This document shows positions 41,566 through 50,399 of a stretch of 64,000 nt of DNA, piece after piece. The notes below the pieces were generated by a model. The model saw nothing but the letters and a program-made list of their open reading frames with translations. It was not told the origin of the DNA and did no database searches. The DNA is taken from the NCBI RefSeq assembly GCF_039534915.1, contig NZ_BAAAWE010000001.1, positions 6,696,001-6,760,000 of the forward strand, read 5' to 3'. Each line of letters starts with the position of its first letter. Positions within the stretch are counted from its first letter, which is position 1. The position numbers and the translations under genes are program-made. The DNA comes from Streptomyces roseofulvus (GTDB taxonomy: Bacteria > Actinomycetota > Actinomycetes > Streptomycetales > Streptomycetaceae).

Positions 41566-44500
41566 CGTGGCCCCCGTGCCCGAGCGGGTCCTCCCCGTAC
41601 TCGTCGCCGTCGCCGGCGGCGGTCTGACCCGTGCCGACCTGCTGGACTTGACCCTTCTCCCGACGGATGAGCTGGACGCGGCGATCGCCGCCGCCTCCAG
41701 TACCGGCCTCGACCGGGCCGCGAGCCGCTGGACCGGCAGGACCGTCCACGTAATCGCCGACGCCGGGCAGCGGCAGCGGGTCACGGACGCGGCGGGGGAG
41801 CTCATCACGGCGGACTGCGCCGCGGCCCTGCACGCGTGGGCGGAGTCGTACAGGGTGGGCGGCTGGCCCGACGGCACCCCGGAGTACCTGCTGGACGGCT
41901 ACTTCCGCCTTCTGGAGTCGACGGGCGACGTACACCGTATGACGGCCTGCGGTACCGACCGAGCACGGCACGCGCGGCTGCGCGCGCTGACCGGCGGCGA
42001 TGTCGCCGCCATGCACGAGGTCGCGGTCTGCCAGGCCGCCCTCGCCGCGCAGGACGCCCCCGACCTGGCCGCTGCCGCCGTTCTGGCACTGCTGCGCGAG
42101 GAACTGACCGGCCGTGGCGACTGGCTGCCCACCAGCCTGCCCGCGACGCTCGCTGCTGCGGGCGATCCGGTACGGGCCGACCAGCTCGCCCGCTCCTTCG
42201 ACGCCCCGGCCCGCAGGACTGCCGCATTCACCGGCCTGACCCTTGCGCTCCTCAGCGAAGGCCGCCTCGCTCAGGCGCGCCACACGATCGATGAACTCGT
42301 TTCCGCTGTAAGCCGTCTTCAGCCGACCGGCAGCGAACTTCCTAGCATCGCAGGTAAGTTGGAGCCATGCAATGGCGGCGTGGTGGAGGATGCGGTCGCA
42401 CAGCTCTCCGCCGCGGGCCAGTGGACTTCGGCCGAGCGCATCGCCCGGGCGAGCCCCTCACGGACAGCCAGGGTGGTCGCGCTGCGCGCGCTGGTGGACG
42501 CCCAAATCGCTGCAGGCCATCTAGACCAGGCCGAACACCTCGCCCTGACCCTTACCTCCGACGATGGCGGCACCGACGGCTACCGAGGCGACGACACCGG
42601 GGGCGCCGACCGTACGGCGCTGATACCGGTGATTGCCGCGCTCGCTGCCGCCGGCCAGGGTGCTCGGGCAGAGTCGCTGGCCCGCGCCTTCCCTGGCCCC
42701 GACTCAGTTCGGGAGCACGGCGGCGTCCTTGCCCTGCCCCAGCTCGCCATGGCACTGGTGGCTACTGGGCAGGACGAGCAGTTCCACCGGCTCGTTCGCG
42801 CCGTGCCCGGCGAGCAGACCCGTAACAGGCTGCTGGCGACCGCCACGATGGCCGCGGCCCACGACGTCGACCAGGCGGAGGAAGCGGCACGCTCCGTTGC
42901 TGACGATTTCGACAGGGCCGAGGCCCTGAAAGGTGTCGTAGTCCGGCTCTTGCTGGCAGGGGACACTGAACGGGCCCTCTCCGTCGCGCGGGAGATTCCC
43001 GTCGGGCCCCTTGTCCGTGCGCTGCGGGAGAAGACGGGCCTGTCGGAGACGGAGCTCTTGCTGGATGCGCTCGGCCGCCGTCTACGGCCGGGCGTCGTGT
43101 GGGCGCTCGTGGAACAAGGCCAACCAGACCTCGCCGAATCCTTCGTGAGTCACATCTCGAACGACGGCGACCGCGTGACCGCCTCCTGCGAACTGGCTAT
43201 GGCCCTCGCCACGACCGGCAACACGACCCGAGCCGAAGCCCTGTACGCAGAGCACCGCCGCCGTCACAGGTTCGACGGCCGGGCGGTGCTCAAGGCGGTG
43301 GCCCTCACTCACCTGGAGATGGGCGCCCTCGAGGAGGCCTTACGGACGGCGCACACTGCCGGCACGCCGAACCTGGCAAGGCAGATTCTGCGCGACATCG
43401 CGGTGTGGCTGGTCGAGAACGGAATGACCGCAGAAGCGGAACGGCTCGCGGCAGGCCCGGACGACGGCCTCGAGGGCACCGTGGCCGGTGCCGAGGGTGG
43501 GTCCCTCGGCGCGCTCGACACCCGGCCTGGGTCCCTGCCACATCACCACGAGATGCTGGCCACGATTGCTGCCGCGGCCGCCGCTGAAGGGAATGCGGCC
43601 ACCGCCCGTCGGCTCGCGTGGCGTGCGGCGGAGTTGCCGCGGACGTCACCAAAGCTCCCCCCGTTGCGACTGCTCCTGCTCGCCGAGGCACTGGTGGAAG
43701 GGGATGAGCACGCTTTTGCGTGCCAACTCGCCGAGCGTGCGGTCGCCTTGGTCGGAACCTCTCATGATGTGCTGCTCAGCCACGCCGCGGTCGTCCTGGC
43801 CCGCGCCCGGGCCTTCTCCCGGGCCGAAGCGCTGGCCCGCTCCTTCTCCTTCTGGTCGCACCGAGAACCTGCCCTGGAAGCCGTGGCATCGGCGTATGCG
43901 GACGCGGGCGATGTGGCCCGGGCACAGTCCGTCGTGGACGCCATGGGCAGCGGGCATGAGCACAAAGTTCGGGCGATGGTCGCGGTGGCGACAGCATTGA
44001 CGCGCACCGGCGACTGCGAGCGGGCCCGGGTCGTCGTCGAGGAGGCCAAGGGGATCGCTCAGGAGCTGTCCTACGAGCAGGGTCCGGCGCTCCGGGCCGT
44101 CATCGGTGCCCTGCTCGGCCTCGGCGACGTCTCCGAGGCCGAGCAGGCGGTCGGCGCGATCCACGACTACCGCGAACGTGAAGCGGCCCGGAAGACGGTG
44201 TCCGAGGCGGGCACGGAGCCGGTCGCCGGGGACGCCCCTCGGCGCGCGTGGCAGTCCGAGGGGCCGGGTGAGGTACCCGCGGTCGTCGCGGAGGTGGCTC
44301 GCTGGTTGAAGGAGGCCGGCGACGAGGTGGGAGCCGCCCAACTACTCGCCGACGCTGCCGAGCACGCACGCAACGCGGACACTTCTCGCGACGCGAGGGG
44401 CGCAGGGGCCAGCCCTCCCGCCTGGGTGTGCCGACTGCTTGCCCGCGCGCTCTGCGGCATCGGCAGGCTGTGGGACTTCGTCCTCCCGAGCCTTGCCGCC

Positions 44501-44863
44501 CTCGACCGGACCGTCCCCGTCGCGGTCGCCGAGGCGCTGGGTCTCGACCGCCCTGCTCCGCGCGCCGTCGACCGGCGTCACAGGCTTTCCTATGCGGGCC
44601 TCACGGCGGACCAGCTCATCGATCGCGTCCTGCTGTGCCGTCGTGCAGGCCGCACCGAGGATCCGGACCTGCTCGTCGTCCTCGACGAACTGCGCCGGGA
44701 CTACGGCCATCACACCTGCCCCTTCGCCACATCCCTCGAGCGCCTCGCCTACGGAACGCATGGCCCTGCTCTGTTCGAGGAGGGAATGGAGCCCTACGAG
44801 GCGGAGATCGTCAGCAGGATTCTGGATGAGCTGTCGGGCGACCGCGGGCAGCAGCCGCCGTGA
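41552..44863 (+). CDS. Large TPR-like repeat protein of the CATRA locus
   Basis: About 1103 residues, overlapping the CHAT gene end by 14 bp (a GTG at 41567 is another possible start). The first 70 residues look like the winged-helix that follows the NTPase module in STAND proteins (LPVLVAVAGGGLTRADLLDL). Next comes a LHAWAESYRVGGWPDGTPEYLLDGYFRLLESTGD helical linker usual in actinobacterial NACHT/TPR receptors. About 750 residues of degenerate alpha-helical pairs follow (ALAAAGQGARAESLARAF, ALVEQGQPDLAESFV, AVASAYADAGDVARAQSVV). The C-terminal domain ends DELRRDYGHHTCPFATSLERLA. No P-loop is present, so the ATPase is lost or in another protein. It presumably senses a trigger and controls the CHAT protease. 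Confidence 0.75.
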   Translation: MWASSVAPVPERVLPVLVAVAGGGLTRADLLDLTLLPTDELDAAIAAASSTGLDRAASRWTGRTVHVIADAGQRQRVTDAAGELITADCAAALHAWAESYRVGGWPDGTPEYLLDGYFRLLESTGDVHRMTACGTDRARHARLRALTGGDVAAMHEVAVCQAALAAQDAPDLAAAAVLALLREELTGRGDWLPTSLPATLAAAGDPVRADQLARSFDAPARRTAAFTGLTLALLSEGRLAQARHTIDELVSAVSRLQPTGSELPSIAGKLEPCNGGVVEDAVAQLSAAGQWTSAERIARASPSRTARVVALRALVDAQIAAGHLDQAEHLALTLTSDDGGTDGYRGDDTGGADRTALIPVIAALAAAGQGARAESLARAFPGPDSVREHGGVLALPQLAMALVATGQDEQFHRLVRAVPGEQTRNRLLATATMAAAHDVDQAEEAARSVADDFDRAEALKGVVVRLLLAGDTERALSVAREIPVGPLVRALREKTGLSETELLLDALGRRLRPGVVWALVEQGQPDLAESFVSHISNDGDRVTASCELAMALATTGNTTRAEALYAEHRRRHRFDGRAVLKAVALTHLEMGALEEALRTAHTAGTPNLARQILRDIAVWLVENGMTAEAERLAAGPDDGLEGTVAGAEGGSLGALDTRPGSLPHHHEMLATIAAAAAAEGNAATARRLAWRAAELPRTSPKLPPLRLLLLAEALVEGDEHAFACQLAERAVALVGTSHDVLLSHAAVVLARARAFSRAEALARSFSFWSHREPALEAVASAYADAGDVARAQSVVDAMGSGHEHKVRAMVAVATALTRTGDCERARVVVEEAKGIAQELSYEQGPALRAVIGALLGLGDVSEAEQAVGAIHDYREREAARKTVSEAGTEPVAGDAPRRAWQSEGPGEVPAVVAEVARWLKEAGDEVGAAQLLADAAEHARNADTSRDARGAGASPPAWVCRLLARALCGIGRLWDFVLPSLAALDRTVPVAVAEALGLDRPAPRAVDRRHRLSYAGLTADQLIDRVLLCRRAGRTEDPDLLVVLDELRRDYGHHTCPFATSLERLAYGTHGPALFEEGMEPYEAEIVSRILDELSGDRGQQPP

Positions 44864-45129
44864 ACCTTCGCAGGCCCCGACTGGCGCACGCCGCCGAGGC
44901 GAGCCACATCGACTCAGCAGCCCGCATTCCGCGCCATCACATTTCTGCCCCACAAACGACTATCAGGCAGGCACACCAGTGGCAAGATTTTGCCCTGGCA
45001 AACGGACTCTCCAGGAGCAGATCTGTCCGGAGGGGGAGGGTCCGGCTTCACACAGGCTGGGCTGTCAGCAGTGCCTGCGCCAGTCTGCGGTTGTGCTCCG
45101 GGCGAGGGGCTCGGGCAACCTCGATGGGT
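44864..45129. other. Intergenic region at the probable right end of the island
   Basis: No gene recognised. I looked for a second copy of the tRNA-Pro 3' end (attR) here and in the rest of the window and found none. A short palindrome TTTGCC-CT-GGCAAA is at 44989-45002. Confidence 0.3.
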
Positions 45130-45163
45130 AGGGGCCGTTTCAGAGAGATCTGAGACGGCCCCT
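45130..45163. terminator. 15-bp hairpin terminator
   Basis: Stem 45130-45144 with 45149-45163, one G-T pair, loop GAGA. Lies beyond the TPR gene and the convergent GH16-like gene. Confidence 0.65.
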
Positions 45164-45241
45164 CGGTCGTTCCCAGGGGCCGGTCGGGGACCGACCCGGC
45201 CCCTGCCGCCCCGTGGGCGGGCGGCGGGGCGGGAGGAGTCG

Positions 45242-46192
45242 TCAGGGCTTCGGGACGGTGTTGACGTGCGGGGTGCCGGTGGCGCGGAAGTCGGCTACCG
45301 CCTTCGCGATCTCCGCCGGGGAGACGGCCTCGTCGGCCTTGTGGTAGACCCAGTCGACCTTCATGTCCCAGGTGCGCGGGGTGCCGGTGAAGGGGAGGTC
45401 GATGAACCAGTTGCTGAAGTGGATGTCCATCCGGTCGCGCGGGACGTACCTGCCGGAGCTGGTGAACACCTTCTCACCGTCCAGGGAGTAGACGACCTTT
45501 CCGTCCATGGCGGTGATCGTCAGGGTGTGCCAGCCCTCCAGGCGCCGCTCGAGGGTGTGGTGGACCCGGTCCGGCGGGTCGGCCTTGTACCAGCTGACGG
45601 TGTCGAGCTGCGGACCGACCGAACCCCAGCCGCCGTTCGGCAGGTACTCGAAGTCGAGTTCGCTGTAGTTCTCGGAGGAGTCCGAGGGGGAGATCGGGAA
45701 GAAGGTCTGGACGACGTGGTCGCCGTCGCGTCCGCCCGCGGGCTCGTCGCTGAAGTGGACCCGGGCGGCGAAGGTGCCCGTGAAGAAGTTCCGGCTCGTG
45801 GTGTGGACCTCGACCTGCGTGGTGCCCTGCCGCGTGCCGTCGGTGGTGGAGCGCAGGCGCAGGACCTTGCCGCCCTCGGCCGCCGGGTCGGAGAGGAAGG
45901 CGGCGCCGTCGGCGTTCCAGGTGTCCTTGATCCCCGGGCCGCCCCCGCCGGTGCGGACCGCCCAGCCGTTCGCGGCGAAGGCGGGGTCGTCGGCGCCGGT
46001 GTAGTCGAAATCGTCGAACAGGGTGTCCGGCGGGCCGGTGGGCGTCGGCGAGGCGTCTCGCGAGGGCGCGGCGGCGTCGGTGCTCCCGCCGGCCTCGGGG
46101 TCGCCGGAACACGCGGCGAGCGCGCACAGGAGGGCGGGCAGGACGAGCGCCGTCCGCACGCGGCGACGGGAGGTGCGGCGGGGCTGGCTCAC
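45242..46192 (-). CDS. Glycoside hydrolase 16-like lipoprotein
   Basis: 316-residue lipoprotein: signal peptide with lipobox LLCALAACS, a Ser/Pro/Thr linker and a beta-sandwich of the GH16/concanavalin type. SELDFEYLPNGGWG contains an ExDxxE-like catalytic pattern (E-L-D-F-E). GWHTLTITAMDGKVVYSLDGEKVF and MDIHFSNWFI are typical GH16 strands. GTG start with AAGGAG. It faces away from the exopolysaccharide genes that begin 370 bp further on and may trim or bind that surface glycan. Confidence 0.82.
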   Translation of the reverse strand: MSQPRRTSRRRVRTALVLPALLCALAACSGDPEAGGSTDAAAPSRDASPTPTGPPDTLFDDFDYTGADDPAFAANGWAVRTGGGGPGIKDTWNADGAAFLSDPAAEGGKVLRLRSTTDGTRQGTTQVEVHTTSRNFFTGTFAARVHFSDEPAGGRDGDHVVQTFFPISPSDSSENYSELDFEYLPNGGWGSVGPQLDTVSWYKADPPDRVHHTLERRLEGWHTLTITAMDGKVVYSLDGEKVFTSSGRYVPRDRMDIHFSNWFIDLPFTGTPRTWDMKVDWVYHKADEAVSPAEIAKAVADFRATGTPHVNTVPKP

Positions 46193-46558
46193 GCGGGCTC
46201 CTTGGGGCGGGGGACGCCGAGGCGTCGGGGCGATGGCGGGGCACGCCCCTTGCGCGGGCGTCGCACTCTGTTCGCGGGAAGTGAGGCGTCATCCTAGCGA
46301 AGGGATTCGGCCACCCTTCCGCGTGTGTCCGTCCCGGGCGCCCCAGGGCCGGGACGCGCCCGCCGGCATACCGATCCGGTTACGACCTTCGATCGGGTCC
46401 ATGCCAAAAGCGGATATCTCACCCCAATCGATCGAGCCTGTTCGATACAGTCCGCTCTACGCTTCAGCCGTTGACGTTCCTGCACAAAAAGGCCACATGA
46501 GTTGCGCCAGACCTCCCCATCCTTCGGGCGTACGCCGGCACCCCCGGCCTGGCCCGGC
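46193..46558. other. Divergent intergenic region of the glycan locus
   Basis: 366 bp. A TTGACG (46471-46476) may be the -35 of the rightward operon. A 21-codon ORF (46497-46562, AAAGG site) ends overlapping the next GTG start (GTGA), which could couple translation; it is not otherwise recognisable. Confidence 0.35.
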
Positions 46559-46795
46559 GTGACTGAATCCAGTCCCCAGGAGCCGTTGCCGGCACCGGTG
46601 TTCGTCGACCAGTCGGGACTCCGCAGCCGTCTGTTCCGGCGCTTCGGCTGGCCGGTCTCCGTGGTCGGCGCGATCCTGGCGGCCGCCATGGGGGGCAGCC
46701 TGCTCGGGATGCAGTCGGACGCCCCGGCGATGGAGATCCCACCGAAGCCCGCGTACCTGCCCACCAGCGGACCCCTGCCTCCCTTCTGGCCCTAG
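46559..46795 (+). CDS. Small membrane protein preceding the polysaccharide synthase
   Basis: 78-residue protein with one membrane helix (RFGWPVSVVGAILAAAMGGSLLG), a polar cytosolic start (TESSPQEPLPAPVFVDQSGLRSRLFRR) and a Pro-rich extracellular tail. Start taken at GTG 46559, coupled to the 21-codon ORF before it; a TTG at 46502 would add 19 residues. Small proteins of this layout precede bifunctional deacetylase/glycosyltransferase genes in streptomycetes, suggesting an accessory subunit. Confidence 0.6.
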   Translation: MTESSPQEPLPAPVFVDQSGLRSRLFRRFGWPVSVVGAILAAAMGGSLLGMQSDAPAMEIPPKPAYLPTSGPLPPFWP

Positions 46796-46946
46796 ACGGC
46801 GCGGACACCCCGCCCGAAGCGTTCGGCCGGCCCGCCGAACACCCTGCCCTTCCCTGGCACACCGCGACCGAAGCGTCGCCCGGAGCAGCGCTGCGGGCCG
46901 GTCGGGCGTGTCTGCTCGTCCGCACCAGCCCTCTCCAGGAGCGCCC

Positions 46947-49097
46947 TTGTCCCGCCACCAGCGCCGTCGGCAGTCCCTGCTGAGACCGCGCCGACTGGCC
47001 GCGCCGCCGCTGCGCTTCTTCATGCCGCTGTCCCTGCTGGCCTGCCTGCTCGCGCTGCTCGTCCTCCGCGGCCTCGCCACCAACGAGGCGTTCCACGACA
47101 CCCGGATCGCGACCTCGGTCGACAAGACGACCGTGCCGGAGACCCTGCTCAAGGGCGGCCCGATCATCGACGCGCGCGGCGACAAGAACGGGCACCCGGT
47201 GAGCTATCGGGTCCCCGACCGCACCGTGGTGCTGAGTTTCGACGACGGCCCCTCGCCGGAGTGGACCCCGAAGATCCTGGACGTGCTCGCCGCCCGCGAC
47301 GTCCACGCCGTCTTCTTCGTGACCGGCGCGATGACCACGCGCCACCCGGAGCTCATCCGGCAGATCGTCGCGGCCGGCCACGAGATCGGCGTGCACACCT
47401 TCACCCACCCCGACCTCGTGTACCAGTCCGAGACCCGGATCAGCTGGGAGCTGGCGCAGACGCAGCTGGCGCTGGCCGGCGTCGCGGGCATCCACAGCGC
47501 GCTGTTCCGCCCGCCGTACTCGTCGGACGCCTCGGCGCTCGACGACTGGAACTACCCGGTGATCAAGTACGTGGGCTCCCGCGGCTACCTCACCGCCTTC
47601 ATCGACCGCGACACCGACGACTGGAAGCGGCCCGGCGTCGACGCGATCGTCGAGGCGGCCATGCCGCGCAAGCCGGGCGAGGGCGCGCTGGTCCTGCTGC
47701 ACGACGCCGGCGGCGACCGCACCGAGACGCTCGCCGCGCTGGAGCGGATCATCGACAAGCTGCAGGGCGAGGGCTACCGCTTCGCCACCGTCTCCGAGGC
47801 GCTCGGCGCCACCGACGCCAACGTGCCGGTGCACGGCTACCGCCTGTGGGCCGGCAAGGTGTTCATCTGGGCCAGCCAGGCCGCCGTCCTCACCCTGCCG
47901 GTCCTGGTCGCGCTCCTCGCCGTCGTCGGCTTCCTCAACTTCGGCCGGTTCGCGCTGATGCTCGTCCTCGCCCCGCTGCACGCCCGGCGCGCCCGGCGGC
48001 GGGACGCGTGGGGGCAGCCCGTCACCGAGCCCGTCACCGTCCTCGTCCCGGCGTACAACGAACGCGAGTGCATCGCCCACACCCTCAACTCGCTGGCCTC
48101 CAGTGACCATCCGATCGAGGTCATCGTCATCGACGACGGCTCCACGGACGGCACGGCGGACATCGTCGAGGCGATGGCCCTGCCGTTCGTCCGGCTGATC
48201 CGCCAGGCCAACGGCGGCAAGTCCAGCGCGCTCAACACCGGCATCGCGGCCGCGTCGCACGACATCGTCGTGATGATGGACGGCGACACCGTCTTCGAGC
48301 CGTCCACCGTGCGCGAGCTGGTCCAGCCGTTCGGCGACGCGACGATCGGCGCGGTCGCCGGCAACGCCAAGGTCGGCAACCGCGACAGCCTGATCGGCGC
48401 CTGGCAGCACATCGAGTACGTCCTCGGCCACAACCTGGACCGCCGGATGTACGACATGCTCAACGTCATCCCGACCATCCCCGGCGCGGTCGGCGCCTTC
48501 CGCAAGGAGGCCCTGCGGCGGGTCGGCGGGATGAGCGACGACACCCTCGCCGAGGACACCGACATCACCATGGCGGTGCTCTGCGACGGCTGGCGGATCG
48601 TCTACGCCGAGCGCGCCCGCGCCTGGACCGAGGCTCCCGCCAGCATCCAGCAGCTCTGGTCCCAGCGGTACCGCTGGAGCTACGGCAGCATGCAGGCGAT
48701 GTGGAAGCACCGCCGCGCCGTGACCTCCCGGGGCCCGGCCGGCCGCTTCGGCCGCCTCGGGCTGCCGCTCGTCGTGATGTTCGGCGTGGTCGCCCCGCTG
48801 CTCGCGCCGCTGGTCGACATGTTCCTGCTGTACGGCGTGCTGTTCGCCGACGCGCCGATCACCCTCGCCAGCTGGGGCGGCTTCATCCTGCTCCAGGCCC
48901 TGCTGTCGTGGTACGCCTTCCGGCTCGACGGCGAGAAGCCCCTGCACCTGATCAGCCTGCCGATCCAGCAGGTGGTCTACCGGCAGCTGATGTACATCGT
49001 CCTGCTGCAGTCCACGATCACGGCGCTGACCGGTGGCCGGCTGCGCTGGCAGAAGCTCCGGCGCACCGGCGAGGTCGCCGCACCCGTGGAGGCCTGA
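46947..49097 (+). CDS. matB: Bifunctional polysaccharide deacetylase / family 2 glycosyltransferase
   Basis: 716-residue membrane enzyme. An N-terminal helix anchors a NodB/CE4 deacetylase (LSFDDGPSPEWT with the metal Asp pair; HTFTH supplying His ligands; PPYSSD; LLHDAGGDRTET). A membrane helix at about 300-325 leads to a GT2 synthase domain (VLVPAYNERE, DDGSTDGT, MMDGDTVFE, EDTDITM, and QRYRW for the QxxRW motif). C-terminal membrane helices follow. The architecture matches MatB, the mycelial-aggregation PNAG-like polymer synthase of Streptomyces. Start is TTG with CAGGAG; the GTG at 46908 has no site. Probably polymerises and deacetylates a GlcNAc polymer at the cell surface. Confidence 0.82.
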   Translation: MSRHQRRRQSLLRPRRLAAPPLRFFMPLSLLACLLALLVLRGLATNEAFHDTRIATSVDKTTVPETLLKGGPIIDARGDKNGHPVSYRVPDRTVVLSFDDGPSPEWTPKILDVLAARDVHAVFFVTGAMTTRHPELIRQIVAAGHEIGVHTFTHPDLVYQSETRISWELAQTQLALAGVAGIHSALFRPPYSSDASALDDWNYPVIKYVGSRGYLTAFIDRDTDDWKRPGVDAIVEAAMPRKPGEGALVLLHDAGGDRTETLAALERIIDKLQGEGYRFATVSEALGATDANVPVHGYRLWAGKVFIWASQAAVLTLPVLVALLAVVGFLNFGRFALMLVLAPLHARRARRRDAWGQPVTEPVTVLVPAYNERECIAHTLNSLASSDHPIEVIVIDDGSTDGTADIVEAMALPFVRLIRQANGGKSSALNTGIAAASHDIVVMMDGDTVFEPSTVRELVQPFGDATIGAVAGNAKVGNRDSLIGAWQHIEYVLGHNLDRRMYDMLNVIPTIPGAVGAFRKEALRRVGGMSDDTLAEDTDITMAVLCDGWRIVYAERARAWTEAPASIQQLWSQRYRWSYGSMQAMWKHRRAVTSRGPAGRFGRLGLPLVVMFGVVAPLLAPLVDMFLLYGVLFADAPITLASWGGFILLQALLSWYAFRLDGEKPLHLISLPIQQVVYRQLMYIVLLQSTITALTGGRLRWQKLRRTGEVAAPVEA

Positions 49098-49099
49098 CC

Positions 49100-50368
49100 A
49101 TGACCGCGTCCTTCGACTCCGTGGGCACCCACCACGACACCCTCCGGCTGCGCGTCCCCGTCGTTCCGCCCGCGGAACCGGCGCGGGAGGCCGAGCCGGC
49201 CCCGACGGCACCGGCCGGCGCCAAGGCCGGCCGGGACCGCTACCTCGACATGCTGCGCGCCCTGGCGCTGGTGCGCGTGGTGATCTACCACAACTTCGGC
49301 TGGTTCTGGCTGCCGCTCGTCTTCCCGTCGATGGGCGTGATGTTCGCGCTCGCCGGGTCGCTGATGACCCGCTCCCTCAGCCGGCCCGCCCTCGGCGTCA
49401 TCCGGGGCCGTCTGCGCCGCCTGCTGCCGCCGCTGTGGCTGTTCGGCGCGATCGTGGTCACCGCCCAGATCGCCGACGGCGACGGGCCCGACGCCGACGG
49501 GCACCCCGCCTGGTGGTGGGGCAAGCTGCTGTTCTGGATCCTGCCGCTGAGCACCCCGCCGTACGCCGAGGCCCTGAACGGCTTCGACCACCTGGTGGGG
49601 CAGGGCTGGGCCGTGCAGATCATCGTGCCGCTCTGGTACATCCGCGCGTACCTCTGGTTCGTCCTGCTGTCACCGCTGATGCTGTGGGCGCTGCGGCGGA
49701 TGCCGGTGGTGACGCTGTGCGCGCCGCTCGGCCTGGTGATCGTCATGCACACGTTCTTCATCGACCAGGAGTTCCTCTACGGCCGGGTCTGGGAGAACAC
49801 CAGCGACTTCGCCACCTTCGGTGCCTGCTGGATCCTCGGCATGGCCCACCAGGAGGGCCTGCTCAGGAAGCTCCCGCAGTACGTCGTGCCGTCCGTCGCG
49901 CCGCTGGTCATGGTGGCCGGCTGGTGGTACCTCCAGACCCGGCCGGTCGATCCGACCGTGCACACCGACATCGAGAGCTGGCCGGTCGCCCAGGCCCTGT
50001 GGTCCCTCGGCTTCGTCGCCCTGCTGCTCCACATCAGCCCTTCCTGGGAGCGGTGGCCCCGGCCGCTGGAGCGCTGGAACGGTCTGATCAGCCTGCTCAA
50101 CGCCCGCGCCGTCAGCGTCTACCTCTGGCACCAGACGGCGCTGGTGGCCGCCATCCCGCTGATCGACCCCCTCTGGTCCGTCGGCTTCTTCTACGAGCAC
50201 TTCCGGTGGCTGCTGGCCAGCCAGTGGTTCCCGCTGATGGTGGCGGTCCCGCTGACCGGACTGCTGGTCCTGGCCTTCGGCTGGGTCGAGGACGTGGCCG
50301 CGAAGCGCCCTCCGCGGCTCTTCCCCTACCCGCGCCGCGTACGGGGCCGCCGCCGGGCCGGCGTCTGA
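49100..50368 (+). CDS. Membrane acyltransferase (family 3)
   Basis: 422-residue multi-pass acyltransferase-3 protein: RDRYLDMLRALALVRVVIYHNFGW carries the family's R-x(10)-H motif region, and about ten membrane helices follow (e.g. WYIRAYLWFVLLSPLMLWALRR). The first 45 residues are a polar Pro-rich tail. ATG 2 bp after the matB-like stop. Likely O-acylates the polysaccharide made by its neighbour, as OatA/IcaC-type proteins do. Confidence 0.87.
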   Translation: MTASFDSVGTHHDTLRLRVPVVPPAEPAREAEPAPTAPAGAKAGRDRYLDMLRALALVRVVIYHNFGWFWLPLVFPSMGVMFALAGSLMTRSLSRPALGVIRGRLRRLLPPLWLFGAIVVTAQIADGDGPDADGHPAWWWGKLLFWILPLSTPPYAEALNGFDHLVGQGWAVQIIVPLWYIRAYLWFVLLSPLMLWALRRMPVVTLCAPLGLVIVMHTFFIDQEFLYGRVWENTSDFATFGACWILGMAHQEGLLRKLPQYVVPSVAPLVMVAGWWYLQTRPVDPTVHTDIESWPVAQALWSLGFVALLLHISPSWERWPRPLERWNGLISLLNARAVSVYLWHQTALVAAIPLIDPLWSVGFFYEHFRWLLASQWFPLMVAVPLTGLLVLAFGWVEDVAAKRPPRLFPYPRRVRGRRRAGV

Positions 50369-50399
50369 CGCGGCCCGGCGGCCGGAGGCCCCTGGGCGG

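Noticed and set aside
42000..44900. CRISPR or tandem DNA repeats in the TPR gene
   Set aside because: Only degenerate protein-level helical repeats are present; no regular DNA repeat-spacer pattern.
44864..45129. Second attachment site of the island
   Set aside because: No match to the tRNA-Pro 3' end was found here.
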